Of a stretch of DNA of 20,000 nucleotides, positions 18,983 to 20,000 are shown piece by piece. Position 1 is the stretch's first letter, and every line of letters starts with the position of its first letter. The notes beneath the pieces were generated by a model. That model ran no database searches, was not told the DNA's origin, and saw nothing but the letters and a program-made list of their open reading frames with translations. The translations under genes were made by a program, and so were the position numbers. Source of the DNA: Neoscytalidium dimidiatum (lineage: Eukaryota > Ascomycota > Dothideomycetes > Botryosphaeriales > Botryosphaeriaceae); assembly GCA_037367355.1 (NCBI GenBank), contig JAVSCG010000022.1, positions 1-20,000 on the forward strand. Reading direction: 5' to 3'.

Positions 18983-19723
18983 TATTATAAACTCTAGAAT
19001 ATACGGGCTTTATAGCTATAAGGGCCGTAAGCCCGTACGGGAAAAAGAGCCGTAAGGCCCCGAGAACCCTATATATAGTAGAGCTACACTCCCTAAGCCC
19101 GTACGAGAAGACTAAGAATACGGGACGACGGTGCGTACGGGAATACTAGTAGGCGATAACGACCGCCTATACGGAAAGGACGCCTACGGGCGTAACGACT
19201 AAGAAGAAGATACGGGCTAACGTAGAAGCCCGTAGAGGACGAAGGGCCGTATAGGCGGGAAGTAAGAAAGCCGATAAGGATAAATACTACGGGATAAGAG
19301 TATAGCGGTAATATCGTCCGCTAGTACTAGTAGAAGTCGGATTCTAGAAAAGAAGCGATAGGCGCCTAAGTTATATAGAATCTATTAGGCCTATCTAGGG
19401 ATTAGAAGCCTTAGTACTAATCTAACTCTTAAATTAATCTAATACTACGACTAATCTAATAGTCGTTCTAATTTCTAAATTATTATAGCTTTTTTATAGT
19501 ATATAGATACGCTCGTTAGATAATATTTAACCCTCGTAGTTAACTTAAAGTTCTAATTTAATACTATATTAACTTAGAGGTAATAAGGCCTACTAAACTC
19601 CTATATTACGTAACTTCTTATTCTATTATTACTTCTCTTTCCTCGTCTTTAAGATAAACCCTTCGATAAATCCGAACCTACTAGATAACTCCGAAGCCTA
19701 GTAGTAGAGGCCCCGTCGTTATA
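18983..19723 (+). repeat. 5' LTR of a second degraded gypsy element, same family as 11831-12553
   Basis: 741 bp, starting tattataaactc and ending ccccgtcgttata, the RIPped forms of TG and CA ends. It is the inverted partner of 12553-11831 along its whole length. It keeps more G+C, with many CpG (ccgtacggg, cctacgggcgtaacg) but almost no CpA or TpG. It has TATA at 19500-19506 and gtagttaa at 19536-19543. A primer site follows, so it is a 5' LTR whose body runs off the right edge. Confidence 0.75.
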
Positions 19724-19733
19724 CTTTAACTAC
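19724..19733 (+). promoter_or_regulatory. RIPped primer-binding site (ctttaactac)
   Basis: It directly follows the LTR and equals the intact element's ctttgaccac with TG-to-TA and CA-to-TA. The complement gtagttaa is kept in the LTR at 19536-19543, 36 nt after the TATA start. Confidence 0.6.
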
Positions 19734-20000
19734 TATCCTTATAGGAAAAGGAAGCAATTTAACTAGAAAATAGGAAGTATTCTCTTACTCTAAGAAGTAC
19801 TAATAGCATTAGCTATTATAGCGGACGTATCTAGTAGTAAGCACGTATAAGAGGCGTAGAATATTCTAGACTCGTAGTAACCGCCGTAATATAGTACGGT
19901 AGTAGGAAACTAATACTCTAATATACTAACTAACGAGGAGCTACTTAATATAATCTTAAAACTTCGAAACGAAAACGTAATCTTACGTATCTAGCTTATC
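19734..20000 (+). repeat. Leader and possible gag start of the second degraded element
   Basis: RIP-poor in CpA/TpG but with three surviving GCA (19754, 19806, 19841). In the intact copy the gag ATG lies about 45 bp after the primer site; no ATG is recognisable here. No coding frame can be assigned with confidence. Confidence 0.4.

Noticed and set aside
18983..19340. Recurrent CCGTACGGG/TACGGG words suggesting a CRISPR-like or satellite array
   Set aside because: Spacing is irregular and the whole stretch aligns with the inverted LTR copy at 12553-12180, so it is LTR sequence with retained CpG.
10960..20000. tRNA, rRNA or other RNA genes
   Set aside because: No tRNA A/B-box pair with a plausible cloverleaf and no rRNA-like conserved core were seen in the window.

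Overview
The window comes from a filamentous ascomycete (Pezizomycotina-type) genome. The evidence is: short GT-AG introns of 48 and 90 nt, a fungal-type membrane protein gene, chromodomain-bearing Ty3/gypsy elements, and long stretches in which CpA and TpG have almost vanished. That last feature is the signature of repeat-induced point mutation (RIP), a genome defence confined to ascomycete-type fungi. I cannot assign a genus from the sequence.

Layout. (1) Positions 1-1840 are ordinary gene-bearing DNA. They hold the 3' end of a fungal membrane-protein gene (+) and, tail to tail with it, a 5'-truncated and frame-broken gene fragment (-) with ankyrin-like helical repeats. (2) From about 1843 to 4276 the sequence is RIP-saturated AT-rich DNA with no intact gene. 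(3) Positions 4277-10954 are one nearly full-length, un-RIPped Ty3/gypsy chromovirus. It has two 384-bp LTRs that look identical, a 5-bp target duplication (gcttt), a primer site, gag, protease, RT, RNase H, a DDE integrase, a chromodomain and a polypurine tract. (4) From 10960 to 20000 the RIP-saturated DNA resumes. Inside it I can read a degraded, related gypsy element on the minus strand (LTR 11831-12553; pol motifs from about 13.5 to 17.1 kb; gag remnant near 18.3-18.5 kb), a RIPped LTR close to the intact element's family (about 18536-18878), and the 5' LTR plus primer site of another degraded element heading rightwards (18983-19733).

The most interesting item is inside the intact element. 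Between the chromodomain and the 3' LTR, on the opposite strand to gag-pol, lies what looks like a real spliced gene (10484 down to 9700). Exon 1 carries two C-x2-C-x7-C units, a canonical 48-nt intron follows, and exon 2 continues in phase with a long Ala/Glu/Arg-rich predicted coiled coil. The degraded minus-strand element has a matching Cys-type spacing, mutated in the RIP direction, at the equivalent place and again antisense to its own pol. This suggests an antisense accessory gene kept across diverged chromoviruses.

Other points. gag-pol is interrupted by about 16 frame breaks, and every break I could resolve has the sense of a missing base, often in a short homopolymer, although the LTRs are identical; this points to assembly error or to passive mobilisation of a defective copy. 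The primer site looks complementary to the predicted 5' end of the element's own RNA (Tf1-like self-priming), and the same pair is present in the RIPped LTR at 19.5 kb. Coordinates inside RIPped relics are approximate; all calls are by eye.
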